From positions 1 to 30,831 of the forward strand of contig JAAAUF010000491.1 in assembly GCA_015499985.1 (NCBI GenBank): a stretch of 30,831 bases of DNA. Direction: 5' to 3'. The stretch is from Haplosporangium gracile (lineage: Eukaryota > Mortierellomycota > Mortierellomycetes > Mortierellales > Mortierellaceae). Under the pieces are notes generated by a model, which worked only from the letters and a program-made list of their open reading frames with translations, was not told where the DNA came from and searched no databases. Shown here piece after piece: positions 19,203-30,594 of this stretch. Numbering within the stretch: position 1 is the first letter of the stretch; each line of letters begins with the position of its first letter. Made by a program: the position numbers and the translations under genes.

Positions 19203-22200
19203 CTACTTTCGGAGCATTGTGAGGGGGTTCCACTTCATGCGGTTGCTAGGGCTGGAAGGGATAGCGCCCTGAACAAGGCTCTCCGAAAGACTGTGGACCT
19301 CTCTCCACAAGGGCATCATCTCGGTCGGCATCTTGCTCGAAGCAGAAGAAGGCGCAGGCGACGATGACGAGGTCGTCTCCACATCTTCAGCCTCAACGGC
19401 CTTGGAAGCAGGAGAAGCAATCTCGATAATACCGCTCATCCGCTGCCACCATCCCTCGCTCTGCTGGGCAGAGACCTCCTTCGCCAACGCCTTACGACGC
19501 ACAGCTCCAGTCTCGCCCAACCAACCCTCCAGTAGCCTAATCGCCTCCACCTTACGTTCCTCCTTCCTCCGGGCAATGTTGGCACTCTGCATGGCAGTAG
19601 CCTGGGAGTGATGGTGGTTCTGGGTATCACCACCCTTGGAAGCCTTGGCCCATCGGATGGCGTCCTTGATCGACGCCTCATCGTTCAGCAACAGATCGTT
19701 CTCAGTCATCCACTTCAAAGACTTGATCCGGCCATAGTACGCTGCGTAACAGAGCGCAGTTCCATGGGGGTACGCATCCTTGGAAGACTTGAGTCTCGAA
19801 TCAGCACCTCGGCTGTACAGCTCCTGGACCATCAGGGGGCAGTCGCGTCCAGCAAGGAGACGCATCAGAGGAGTCTCCTTCCAGTGGTTCTTGGCATCAA
19901 CAGTTGCACCACGATCCAACAAGAATCGCATCGCCGCCAACACATCCTGGTCGTTGGCCTCCTGGTCAGCCTGCGAGACAGCCGCAACAAAAGCCCAATC
20001 GTCTTGGCAGAGACCGCCCTCTTCACACAAGGTGTGCAGAGCAGTGCGCTTCTTGAACGTATCCGCACTGTTGATCTGCGCACCACGCTGGACCAAGAAT
20101 TCGACCAACTCTTGGGGTTGGCGGGAAGCGCATGCACTGGAGAGGACAGCACGACCATCAAACTTCCAGGCGGCATTGATCAGGTTGGGGTCCTTGTCGA
20201 GGTGGTACTTGACCAAGGACAGGTTGCCCTTCTTGGCGCACTGCCAGATGTTCTCCTGACCGCCCTTGGAACCAAAACTGGCCTGACGAACAATACAGCC
20301 AATCGAGGTCCGAGATTGGGCCGAGGAAGTGGCCGAAGGAGCCAAGGTCGACATGGTGGGTGCCAACGACATCATGCCCGTCGACTGAGTGGCAACGGTA
20401 GCAATCGACAAAGGACGCGAGCTCCTCTGAAGGGAAGAACGGCTTCTGGAAGATTGATGATGACGGTGGTGGTGAAGAACCTGGTCAAACTGGGTAGGGG
20501 CCGAACTCGAGAAGGGTGGTGGCGACGACGAAAGATTCAACGACGAAGGGGAAGCAGAGGACGAAGATCTGGGGCGACGGACCGTTGAGACATCCGATTC
20601 CGATTCCGAGCCAGATGCCAATGACTCCTCGTCAGCAGAGTCCAAGGTGGCCTCCTCGAGGAGAACATTAACGGAGGATTCATCATAGACCTCGGCAGAG
20701 ACAGTAATCTCGGGTGTAGGCTGGATAAGCTCAGACTCAGCCAAGTTAATATCGCAGAGGGACTTCAAGAGAGTCGACATGGCAGCGGAGGGCTGGATGT
20801 TCAAGCTCGCGAGGCGGTTAATCGACAACATGGCACCGGCCTGGAGCAAGGTCTCAGTGGCCTCGACGTTGTTAGCAAAGACAGCATAGTCCAAGGCTAA
20901 TTTGGTAAAACCACAAACAATTAAGGTCAACTAAATATCCTCGAGCAACAAAAAGGCGTACTCAGAGTGCCAAATAAACAAATAATAAAAAAGGAGATGT
21001 GCTTACCAGTGAAACCAGAGTCGTCCTTAATGTCGAGCTCAATGCCCTCCTCAATCAAAATATGCAGACCAGCCTGGTAGCCCATCATGACCGAATTGTG
21101 CAGCATGGTCGAGCCGTTCGATTGGCTCTGGCCCGAGATATCGGTCGATGGAGGAAGACCAGCGATGCGCTCAAGGAGCGACAAGTACGAACCAGCATCG
21201 CCACCCTCACCGTCCTGAATCAAGTTTCTCAGCAACTGCTCCATATCACTCTGAGCCTGCTCGTCCGTAAACTCATAGGTCTTGTCAGTGGGCATGTAGT
21301 TCTCGTTGTAGTACAACCAGATCTGCACAGTCTCGGTGTTGGGGTATCGTGGGGTTGTGCACTCGATGTAGAAGGGGTTGATGTCGACCACAGTACCGTA
21401 CTCGCGTCCAAACATGGGCACCATGCCGCGCGCAAAGTTGGATCCAATGATGATCACATGGTTCTCGCGGCAGATGGGTCCCTTGCGGGGCTCGAGACTC
21501 TTGATGGTGGGAGGCATGTCGGTGTCGACCATGGGAGGGGTCATGGGTGCATCCTCTCTCCGCTTCTTCATAGGGCTCGACTCGTACTGGCCAGTCAAGG
21601 TCGAGGGCGAGCTAGGTGGGCTCGAAGATGCGGTCTTTGCAGGCGAAGGTGGACCCGACTGGTCACGGAATGCAGGCGATGATGATTTCCTATTTTGACA
21701 TATTAATGAATTGTAAGTAACGGTTAACGTTCAACTCTACCGAAAGTCGAGTCGACAACACAATAAAGCGCGCAGATAAATTAACTTACGAAGCTTTCTC
21801 GTTGAGCTTGCTGGCGAGGCGGGCACCCTTGTCACGGCCATGGCTGGCATAAATCTCGACCTGGTCACTGTGCCCCTCGTAGATCAAGAGCGGCTCAGCC
21901 TGATAGTGGTTAAAGCTGGTCAACTCGACGTTGAAGCTGAACTTTGTGCCAGGACCACGATGGTGGGAGGTACTGGCGCACCAGGCAGAGGCAATCAACT
22001 TGACATGCCCGTCTCTGAGGGCAACCATGCCGTTCTCGTCAATCATGGGCTTGCCGTTGACACCAGGGTGGAAGCGCAAGATCTCGGGGGTCTTGTCCTT
22101 GCAGCGACCACAGGGGACGACCACGCGGTGCTCGGGCTCCAAGAAGGTGGTGAGCTTCAAGGCCAAGACATCCTCCTCCATTGTGCTGGTAGGGGCAGCC

Positions 22201-24172
22201 ATGGCGTCGGCAGACCTCTTGCCTGAGGCGTTGAGGCCGATGCGACCGGTGGCGTCGGCTCTGCAGGGGAGGACGATGTTTTCAGTGGGGATGCGGAGGT
22301 AGCGGTAGCGTTCGCGGTCTTCTTTGTTGAGCTGGATGTTGAGGTAGAACTGCTGACCTTTACGGAACTCGCCGTTGTCGTCCTTCTTGGAGGAGGTGAA
22401 GACCTCGAGTGTCTTAGTGCCTGTGAATGGGATATCCTCCTATGACGATTATGGAAATGTAGTAAAACATGGGGCACGTGAGCAACAGAATAATCGTCGA
22501 CTCTGCTCTTTGCTCTGCTTCCGATTGCTCCAAATCACCTGCATAAAAAACAAACAACACAACACAACAGACTTGGCTTAGCTTACCCGTGGACCGTCGT
22601 CAAAACTCGAGTGTGTGCGACAGGGAGTAGCATAGATATCTTCTTGTTGCTGTGAAGGTGTGTCCTCCCATGACGCTATATCGGAGAGACGGAAAAGGGA
22701 CAAATCAGAAAAAATAAAAAAGGAGAAAGAAGCAAAACGGCATTGTTAGGATTGGACAGGACTGGACAACAGCACTCTCATAAACACACAATGACACCTG
22801 GACAGGGGAGGCGAAGCCAGGTGGCATTAATAATAATAATAATAATAATAACAATAATGACACACAGACAAGGCGATCGGATATCAAGAAGAGTGACATC
22901 TCCGAGAGGTCATCATCCCCCACGCCCTTCTTCAGGGTTAGGCTCAAGTCGACAGACAAAGAGATAAAGGAGGCAAATAGGGCAAAGATAGTCAATGCGT
23001 CCCCATCAAGACCAGATATGTAGAGTCGAAAGGGAGCAATGGAATGGATCATGATCCCTTTGCCGTTCTTTTCTTCTGTGAATAGAACACTTCGCACACA
23101 CACACACACACACACACACATACTCTCTTTCTCTCTTCTTATGCTCCTCTGTCTCGCCGAGGATGAGATCGACTGGCTGTTGTGTGGTTGGTTGGTTGGT
23201 TGATTGGTTGGTTGGCTAGTGGGGTCGTCCATTTGAAAGGGGAGAGAGACGGAACAGGGAAAGGAAAAAAAGATCATTTGGATGTGGTTATTGTTGCTGT
23301 TGTTGTTACTTACTCCAAGAGAGCTGTTGCTCGACAGGAGATGCCTTGATGGGCATCTCGGGTGAACAGCTAGTCTGTAGATAACCAGGCATTGCTGATG
23401 GCGATGCATTCAACTGTTGGTTATGCTGTTGCTGTTGGTGCAAGACATTCACGTCCGATATCGTAGGAACAGTGGAGGATGTGAACATGTTGTTGTTGCC
23501 AGCCAAGAACTCTTGCTGTGACCTTGACTGTTGCTGTTGCTGCCTATGTTGCTGTTGCTGTTGCTGCTGTGGCTGTTGTTGTTGACCCTGACCGGGAGAA
23601 GGGAAATAGAGTGGACGCTGCATCATGAGCGAAGTGTGAGGGGTGAGGCCATCAAAGTCGACAGCTGGGCGAGGGACAAGAGAGATGTTCTTGGCACGAG
23701 GTGCGATTTGAACAGGTGGCAGGTTGCCGAGATCATATGTGTCCCAGCGAGGGCCGAGCAATGAGCCGTCTGGACCGATCTGAAGGGCCATGGAGTGGTC
23801 GATGGCGTTGGGACCCGTGAGAATATCCCAACTCTGTTTGGTGGGGACACTAGTAGGTGTCGTTGTAGTGTATGTCTGTTGTTGTTGTTGTTGAGCATTA
23901 TTGTTGTTGTTAAATGGTGCAGAAGAAGCCAACTGTTGCTGTTGTTGCTGTTGACGACGGTGCTGGATATCCTGGTGGAAAGACTCAATTATGAGAGGGT
24001 CTTGAGGACCAAGGATATGTTGACGCTGCATGATGGATAGCTGGGATTGGGGGATCTGCTGTGGCTGTGAGTTGGAGGGAGGAGAGGAGGAGGAAGCAGC
24101 CGACAGGGGCCCATTGTTGGAAGGGATGAAGTGGTGGTGAGGAGGGGCCATTGTGGTGAGATATGGGTTCAT
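19203..24172 (-). CDS. Mga2/Spt23-like transcription factor: DNA-binding region, IPT/TIG, ankyrin repeats
   Basis: Five exons on minus: 24172-23314, 22675-22587, 22439-21790, 21689-21007 and 20896-19203, in frame, 1324 aa. Residues 1-286 are Gln/Asn/Ser-rich (many CAG/CAA runs). Residues about 317-530 match the Mga2/Spt23 DNA-binding region: VVPCGRCKDK, ALRDGHVKLIASAWCAS, then THH-like STSHHRG and LLIYEGHSDQVEIYASHG. A Ser/Pro linker with KKRR (574-577), a probable nuclear signal, leads to an IPT/TIG domain (about 592-676: PPTIKSLEPRKGP, VIIIGSNFARGM). Ankyrin repeats follow (TMLHNSVMMGYQAGLHILIE; TALDYAVFANNVEATETLL). A Ser-rich spacer is followed by a second ankyrin block after about residue 960 (ENIWQCAKKGNLSLVKYHL, LVEFLVQRGAQIN, AMRFLLDRGATVDAKN). 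Yeast Mga2/Spt23 are ER-anchored activators of OLE1, freed by Rsp5/proteasome. No C-terminal membrane helix is seen here; the protein ends KWNPLTMLRK. The start is the only early ATG. Confidence 0.83.
22826..22858. repeat. AAT trinucleotide microsatellite in Mga2-like intron 1
   Basis: About ten AAT/TAA units with one interruption (ACA). It lies within the 638-nt first intron of the Mga2-like gene. Confidence 0.8.
23095..23120. repeat. CA dinucleotide microsatellite in Mga2-like intron 1
   Basis: About thirteen uninterrupted CA units on plus (TG in the sense of the gene), in the same intron as the AAT and GGTT repeats. Confidence 0.85.
23187..23217. repeat. GGTT tetranucleotide repeat in Mga2-like intron 1
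   Basis: About seven GGTT units with one GATT variant. It is AACC in the sense of the gene. It lies about 100 nt inside the donor end of intron 1. Confidence 0.8.
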
Positions 24173-24760
24173 GTTGGAGTGCGAGGAGGATGGAAAGAGG
24201 AAGGATGTTTAGAGAGAAGGAAAAAGGAGGAGTGAGTAGAAACAAAGGAAAGTGAAGTGCGGAGATATGAAAGAGTGTTATGAATGTGTAAAGGAATGGG
24301 AGTGAGTTAAGTAAGAGAAGAGAGTGAGGAGTGGTAACAAGTAGATACAAGGATGAGAAAAGTGTGGGGTAGTATGGAAGAGAGTGTTATGAATTGTCAA
24401 GTTGAAAGATCATTCATGAGTGAGGGGGATGATGAGCAGAGAAGGATGGGTAGTTGAATACAGGGGAGAAAAAGGATGAATCAGAAAAGAAAAGGGAAAG
24501 AAAAAGAAGAAGAAGAAGAAGAAGAAAGAGAAAGAAGAGGGGAAAGGGAAATTCAAAGAAAAAAAGGAAGAAAAGGGGCACGGCACCACTTGGGCAGGGG
24601 AAGTAGGCTAATAACTAGGTATATAGAAGAAGAAGAGTGCGAAGTTGTGGTATTGTTGTGAGTGGAGAAAATACAAAAGAAGTGCGAGAAGACGAAGACG
24701 AGGACGAGGAGTGTGAGAAAAGAGTTCAAAAGAGGAAAGTGCGAAAAAGAAAAAAAAAAA
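24173..24760 (-). promoter_or_regulatory. Promoter / 5' leader region of the Mga2-like gene
   Basis: Plus-strand sequence is strongly purine-rich, with an AAG repeat at about 24504-24526, so it is CT-rich in the sense of the gene. This is the same look as the USP promoter. No TATA box is evident on minus close to the start codon. I see no coding exon. Confidence 0.45.
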
Positions 24761-24939
24761 AAATGGCCGTAAATAAATAAGAATTCTTTATTTGTTTGTT
24801 TACACTCGATTTTGTCTCTGGGATTGGGGTTGTCTTTGCTTTGTTGTTGTTTGTTGGTTGCTTATTAGCGATGATGTTGTACGGGTAAGTTACCCCTGCG
24901 ATATTATTCCTGTTCGCTCTCGCTTTTTTGGCTGTTACT

Positions 24940-24961
24940 GTTGTTGTTGTTGTTGTTGTTG
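24940..24961. repeat. GTT trinucleotide microsatellite
   Basis: Seven uninterrupted GTT units in noncoding sequence upstream of the Mga2-like gene. Confidence 0.8.
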
Positions 24962-27614
24962 ATACAGACAATACATAACATGACAAAAGTGGCCATTGAC
25001 CCTTTTGCTAATTGGCATTTCTTCCGCTTTTTTATCCTCTTTCTCTCCTTCTCCTTCTCCTTTTTTCCCGCAGGGTGCGAGTGAAATGAAAGAGAAGAAG
25101 ATCTCTCCCTCCAAACGGTCGGATAAGTCAAGAATAGAGCAAGAAAAGAAAAAGAAGGGAAAGAGAGAAAGCTCCGTGCCTCGTCATCATTTCTTGAATG
25201 AACCAAGGATACAATCAGACAGCCTGATAGATAAACAACCCTGTGTGTTTGCTAACATCGGACTGAAGAAGGCACTAAGGGCATGCCCAATTACTAATTA
25301 CAAAGAAGAAGTGCTTGCGAGCCAAGCCTCTTTCTTTGCATTTGTTTATGTGGCCGTGCCAACAGATACACATATACAGAACACCAGAGAACAAAGAAAA
25401 ACTTTTTTTTTAATGAACCAGATCGCTCATCATCATACTTTTCCTTCTTCCTTTACCTTTTGAGACGAAGAGAGAGTTGTGTGCTCTTTGACTTTTTTTT
25501 AATTGAATGAACTTTTGTGTCTGTTTACTATGCTTTTATTAAAGACCAATGTTCTATTTGCGGGCAAAAGAGAAATAATGAAGTGAAAAGGAGGTGAGCG
25601 AAGGGAAGGAGCGAGGCACGATGACATGACGAGTAACGTAAAAAAATAAAGGAGAGAAGAACAGAAAACTACAAGTGATTCAGGAACGAATGCGGCCCGG
25701 GTGCGGACAAAATAAAAAAAAAATATTACGAGAGCTTGGCTTGTATAGGGAAGAAGGAAGACTAGACACAAGGGTGTGACAAGAACATGGTCCCTGTGTC
25801 TGTTGTTGTTGTTTGTGTGCTACACTCCAATAAGAAAAAAAAATAGATAATGAGAACCGACTTTAGTACGGTGTACCTTCCAGGTAGAGAGAAGGAGATG
25901 AGCAAGAAAGCAAAAAAAGGCGGAGAGGTATTAGGGGGAACGATGGTCCATGTAACGTCCCTGTTCACTATCGCTCAATCATTTTTAGTCGCTCTCTCTC
26001 TCCCCCTCTTTGCTTGACTCTGGCTTTTTCCTTCCTTCGTTTCTCGTATGTTGGTCTATGTACTTTCGAGCACATACACGAGAAAAAGGACCCAAAAGGT
26101 TTTTCTTTTTCCTAAATCCAAAATACCCTACACCACCCTCACCCAGCCTCTCTGTCTATTTTAAAGTTGTGAAAAAGGCGATATTTACTGCGAATGCAAA
26201 GAGAGTCCAGCCCAGCCCAACATAAACGAACACAATAAAGGACACAAAGACAAAGACAAGGTTCTCCCCTTTTTTTGCGCGGTTAAAACACCACAACAAA
26301 ACATATTGAGGCGCCACAAACCCAACTCAGCAATGGGATCAACAGAGCTTTCATTTTACATTGTTGCTATTTCCCGCGAGCCTCTCAGCTCCTAACTGAG
26401 TGTACTTGATGCTCGCTTTTGTTGGTTCATAGGAAATCGAGAACCAAGATCTGGTCATGAAAATGTAATCAATTGAGCGGCAAAAAGGAAGAGATGAAAA
26501 AGGGAGGGGAATGGAATGGAAGAATTCGTTGACGAAGAACTAGAACGTCTTTGCTAATGATCTTTTCTTTTTGTCCGAAAGAAAAAGCGGTGCGTCTGCC
26601 AGGGACATTAGCAGTAGCAGTCATCATTAAAACCACATCGAATGAGTGGTTCAACTGTAACCCCCGTCGCCAAATTGTACAAATCCGTGACTACCTTGAA
26701 TAGAAAACTAATAAAATGATTCGTCTCTTTTCTTGTTTTTTTTTATTTCTTCCTCGGACCTTTTTCTTTGGTCCTTTTACCAGCTGGCTCATGGTGAGTC
26801 GAACTGGAGTAATTGAGCACGTTAAATGCAATGCGATGCGACGCAATTGAAGCAAATAATAAGGGACGTTCATGATCTAGCATGAACTCTCGGCGCGTGC
26901 AGATGAAAGGAAGGAAAGTGGAAAAACGGCGTAGAAAGAGGAGCACTATCATTCACTAACAAAACGCCCACCCATACCAATCTCTTTCTTGGTTGTCATG
27001 TCATACCACGTAATATCTCCTCTAATCTTCTTTTTTTTCTTTTCTTTTCCTCTCTCCCCTTACCTTTTGAAGCTATTTGAGTGTCAATGGACAACCAAAA
27101 TTCTCCTTTCCCCACCTCTCTCGTAAATTAATGCCACGCCTCAAATGGAGGGTCCCACCGCACTTTGTTCTCTCCTACCGCGCGTTTATTTTTTTCCCTC
27201 TTCTCTCTTCCCATTTTCCCTTTGTTTGTTTACACTTTTGCGCATTGTGCCCTTCCGCCTCTCTGAGGGAAGGTAAACATAAACAAAGAGCAGGCAAATT
27301 ATTACCTCGGGAGTCACACCCATCTGTGGATCAGTCAGTGCCCCAAGGATAGTTCAGCCCACAACGGTGACAGTAAATGAGGCGGCAAACTCAAGATTGG
27401 ATACCCTGCCATCATCATCATCATCTCTCGCGGTTGTCTTTTGTTGTCATTGTTATTCATCTGTGCCCTCTCGCCCATCTAATCTATTCATCTAAATAAA
27501 AAATGCGGGGTATGACAGCTCCACTTCCAAACGCCGAGAGAAGGAAAGGGAGAGAGAGGGAGCATAGGAAGGAAAAAGAAACACAGACCATGTCCGTTCG
27601 ATGCAATTTACTTT

Positions 27615-27677
27615 AAAACATCGCTAAAACCATTGAAAACATCTTAGATTACATGGCATCGATGTTTTATAATCTAA
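27615..27677. repeat. Nested AT-rich inverted repeats
   Basis: AAAACATCG (27615-27623) is the reverse complement of CGATGTTTT (27660-27668), and TTAGATTA (27644-27651) of TAATCTAA (27670-27677). The two pairs interleave, so only one hairpin can form at a time. It could be a terminator-like or 3'-end structure, or chance in AT-rich DNA. Confidence 0.5.
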
Positions 27678-30401
27678 CTATCGCTCATAGTTCAAGGAAT
27701 CGACTTTTAAAAGTCTCCCATGCACACTTCCATTCTCTCTCTCTCATACACTTGTATGGTGTCTGAGATTAGCCAACAATTCCGCAAGGTGCTCAAATGC
27801 GTAGCTATCAAAGGCTCCTTGAATTATTTTAGCAAGAGCCGTTACCTTGGTCCTTCTCTCCCTTCATTTCTATCTTCTGTTCTCTCTCTTCGCCCTCAAT
27901 TCGGTTTGCTCTATGGGAGTATTTTACCTAAAAATAAAAATAAAGTCATGGAGTTCCCGTGTCATGTTCACGGAGCCTGTCACCATTCATTCATCGTCAT
28001 CTCGGTCCCCTTTTCCTCGTTACCTTTGTTGTCTACTTTCTAGATCCTTGTTTTCTACCAAACAAGCAGTCCATATATACCCCTCCTTCGTACTGTACAC
28101 TTTCTTTTTTTTTTTTTGCAAGGTACAATGTACTCTTTACCCTACTTTTCATGTACTCCTTGCAACCACAACATCGCCCATCACTCCTCCCGCAGACGGC
28201 GCGCGCGCGACCCGTCCATCATAATCACCATTCACCATTTGTAGAATATACACATGGCTGTTTAGTTCCCTTCGATCGTCTCGGTTCCAGCCTTCCTTCT
28301 ATTCCAACGTACTCTCGCTAGTAATTGTGAGCACATCTAAAAACGAGGGTACCTTCCTTCTCGTTTGTTTTGCTTTGTATTTCGTTCATTTCAGCCCTCC
28401 TTCTCCCATTATCCTCCATTGCCCCCTAGCGCTTAATTCCACTATTACTGTCATTTGTTTCGAGCACACAGCAACGACGACAACAGTGTAAACAAATGAC
28501 GAGAAAATTCGCCCTTTTGCCATCCGTCCCACATATGGGTCATATTTTGCTTCAGAGGATTATCCAACGTCATCACCATTAACTGGTTGGCAGAACCCGA
28601 TGCAAACAGCAGCGTGCATAACAAAAAAAAATATATATAATAGAGACAGTAGCCAAGGAGTGGATACAGTAAAGAGTCAGACATAATGGAGAAAAAGAAC
28701 AACTAAAAAATCATGTAATGAGGGTACCCTGGTTTCTCTTCATCTCTATTTACTACCCTTACAAAAAATGAAATACTGTGCAAGTACTCATTTTTTATTT
28801 ATTTTCCTTTGCTTCGTGTTATCTTTGTGCATCAAAGGCTCTCAAGGATAATCATCACCTCGCATGATACCTTCTTTTACTATCACATCAAAGTGAACAG
28901 AAAACACATACGAAAGGTGCCCCCCCCCCTTGTCTGGAACCCCGAGTTTGTTGCTGTAGTGTCTAAAAGTATCACTCTTTGTAAGTGAGCATTTTGAGGG
29001 GAGAATGAAAATCAAAAAAAAGAGGTGAAGAGAAGAGGACGCGTGTCCCTTATTCGCAGCAGCAGGAGAATCTCCAGCTCGGCTCATCCGACCGACTGAT
29101 CCTCCATGCATGATTCTGCACCACTCTTTATTTGTCTTGTCTGGACTAGATGACGATGAGAGAAGAAAGGCGCGTTGATTGAATAATCAAGGCCAACTCA
29201 AGCTTGCCAAGTGTCATGACATGTTCTCTGCCTTTTTTTTTTCCTTCTCCTACACAGATATACCAATTCCTTCCTCTATCTACCACTGGACCTAAGCAAT
29301 AAGAAGACGACGACGATGTAAATTTGTGATCTCCGACCCGCAGGAAAAACAAACCAACCAACAATCATCCTCTTCTCGCCCTCATTCCCTTTACGACACC
29401 TGTCATCAATTAGACACAGTCATTCCAAAAATTATTATTTTTTTTTTTGCCTGAGCCACCCACAACCCACATCATCGTCCCACCAAAAGACAATGGCACG
29501 ACGAGGGATAATATCCAGCGTTGTGGGTAGGTTTGTCTAGACAGAAAAATTAACGACCATAAGTCTTCATAGAAAGATCGACTGGGATTCTTCTTCTCTC
29601 AGCCAATGACCGGCATCACAACGAGAACATGTCAACCGATACTCGGACCCTCCCCTTCTCTCCCCTTCCTTCCTTCTTCCTTTCTCTCTCCCCTTCGGGT
29701 CCTCCGGTTCACTCCCTTCGCCCTATCTAATCAATTAGCAGACAGCACCCGACAATACCTATTGACCGACCAAAAATATACAAACAAGTAATTTCCCTTA
29801 CCCTTTGCTTGCTTCAAACTGCGACAAGGAAAAAAAAACGAAAACGAATGACAAGAGAGGGGAGGGGAGGGGAGGGACATCATCTCGCATCTCAGCCCTT
29901 TCCGGCCTCGCTCCCCAAACCAATCACTTCGCTCAAAATACAGCAACCTGTTGGAAATTAAGGTTCTGCGACTGAAACAGGGTCGCTCCCGCTCAAGAGT
30001 CGTGTGCCCTCTTTTTTTACACCAAGTTTGAGAGGTGAGTGGTTCCCGAGTTTGCCGACCTGGCTTCAGCACCGCTGGGTGTCTGGGCAGTGCAAGCAAC
30101 TATCGCAAAGACGAAGCTATAGAGAAAATGACAGTGCACGAAAATGAGATAAAAAATGCAAGGAGTTTCCCCTAATTGCTGCAAATTCGAGTTGGACACT
30201 CCTATGCACGCGTATCAATTGCCGTAGACAAGCCTGCCGTTTATAAGGGGGCCATGAACAGGAAGAGTAATGAGAATGCAAAAACAAAAGAGTTGGGGTG
30301 TGTCTGTATTAAGAGTGTGATGAGGTGAGATGAGATGAGAGTAGGAGAATAAACATAAAGAAAAAAAAGGTTGACGAACCGACCTATCCGGCGGCGCCTT
30401 T

Positions 30402-30424
30402 CACACACACACACACACACACAC
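30402..30424. repeat. CA dinucleotide microsatellite
   Basis: About eleven CA units in the gene-free right end, directly followed by a G5 run. Confidence 0.85.
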
Positions 30425-30584
30425 GGGGGTCTTAACCCAGTCCAATCCCAGCTCTAACTCTCATTACAACAGCCTAGGCCGCCCACCCGTCCCCCTGGTT
30501 CTCATCCTCATAAACCTATAAACAGCGAAAGGCATCGAGCCGACACAACCATAAAGTTTTCATGCATCCGTGAACAAAAATACC

Positions 30585-30594
30585 TATATATAAA
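30585..30594 (+). promoter_or_regulatory. TATA-like element near the right edge
   Basis: TATATATAAA, a good TATA match on plus, lies about 240 bp from the window end and is followed by pyrimidine-rich sequence. It may belong to a plus-strand gene beginning outside the window. In AT-rich DNA this motif can arise by chance. Confidence 0.25.

Noticed and set aside
19608..20588. 326-residue plus-strand open frame opposite the Mga2-like gene
   Set aside because: It lies wholly inside the ankyrin/Ser-rich exon; composition is antisense-type and no domain is visible.
23095..23217. CA and GGTT repeats as a possible CRISPR-like or telomeric array
   Set aside because: They are plain microsatellites without spacers, internal to an intron, and the unit does not match a fungal telomere repeat (TTAGGG-like).
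24996..25463. 155-residue plus-strand frame in the gene-free right part
   Set aside because: Low-complexity Lys/Ser/Phe composition, no family motif and no supporting neighbour.
28842..29111. 89-residue minus-strand frame in the right end
   Set aside because: No domain or splice continuation; it looks like a chance frame.
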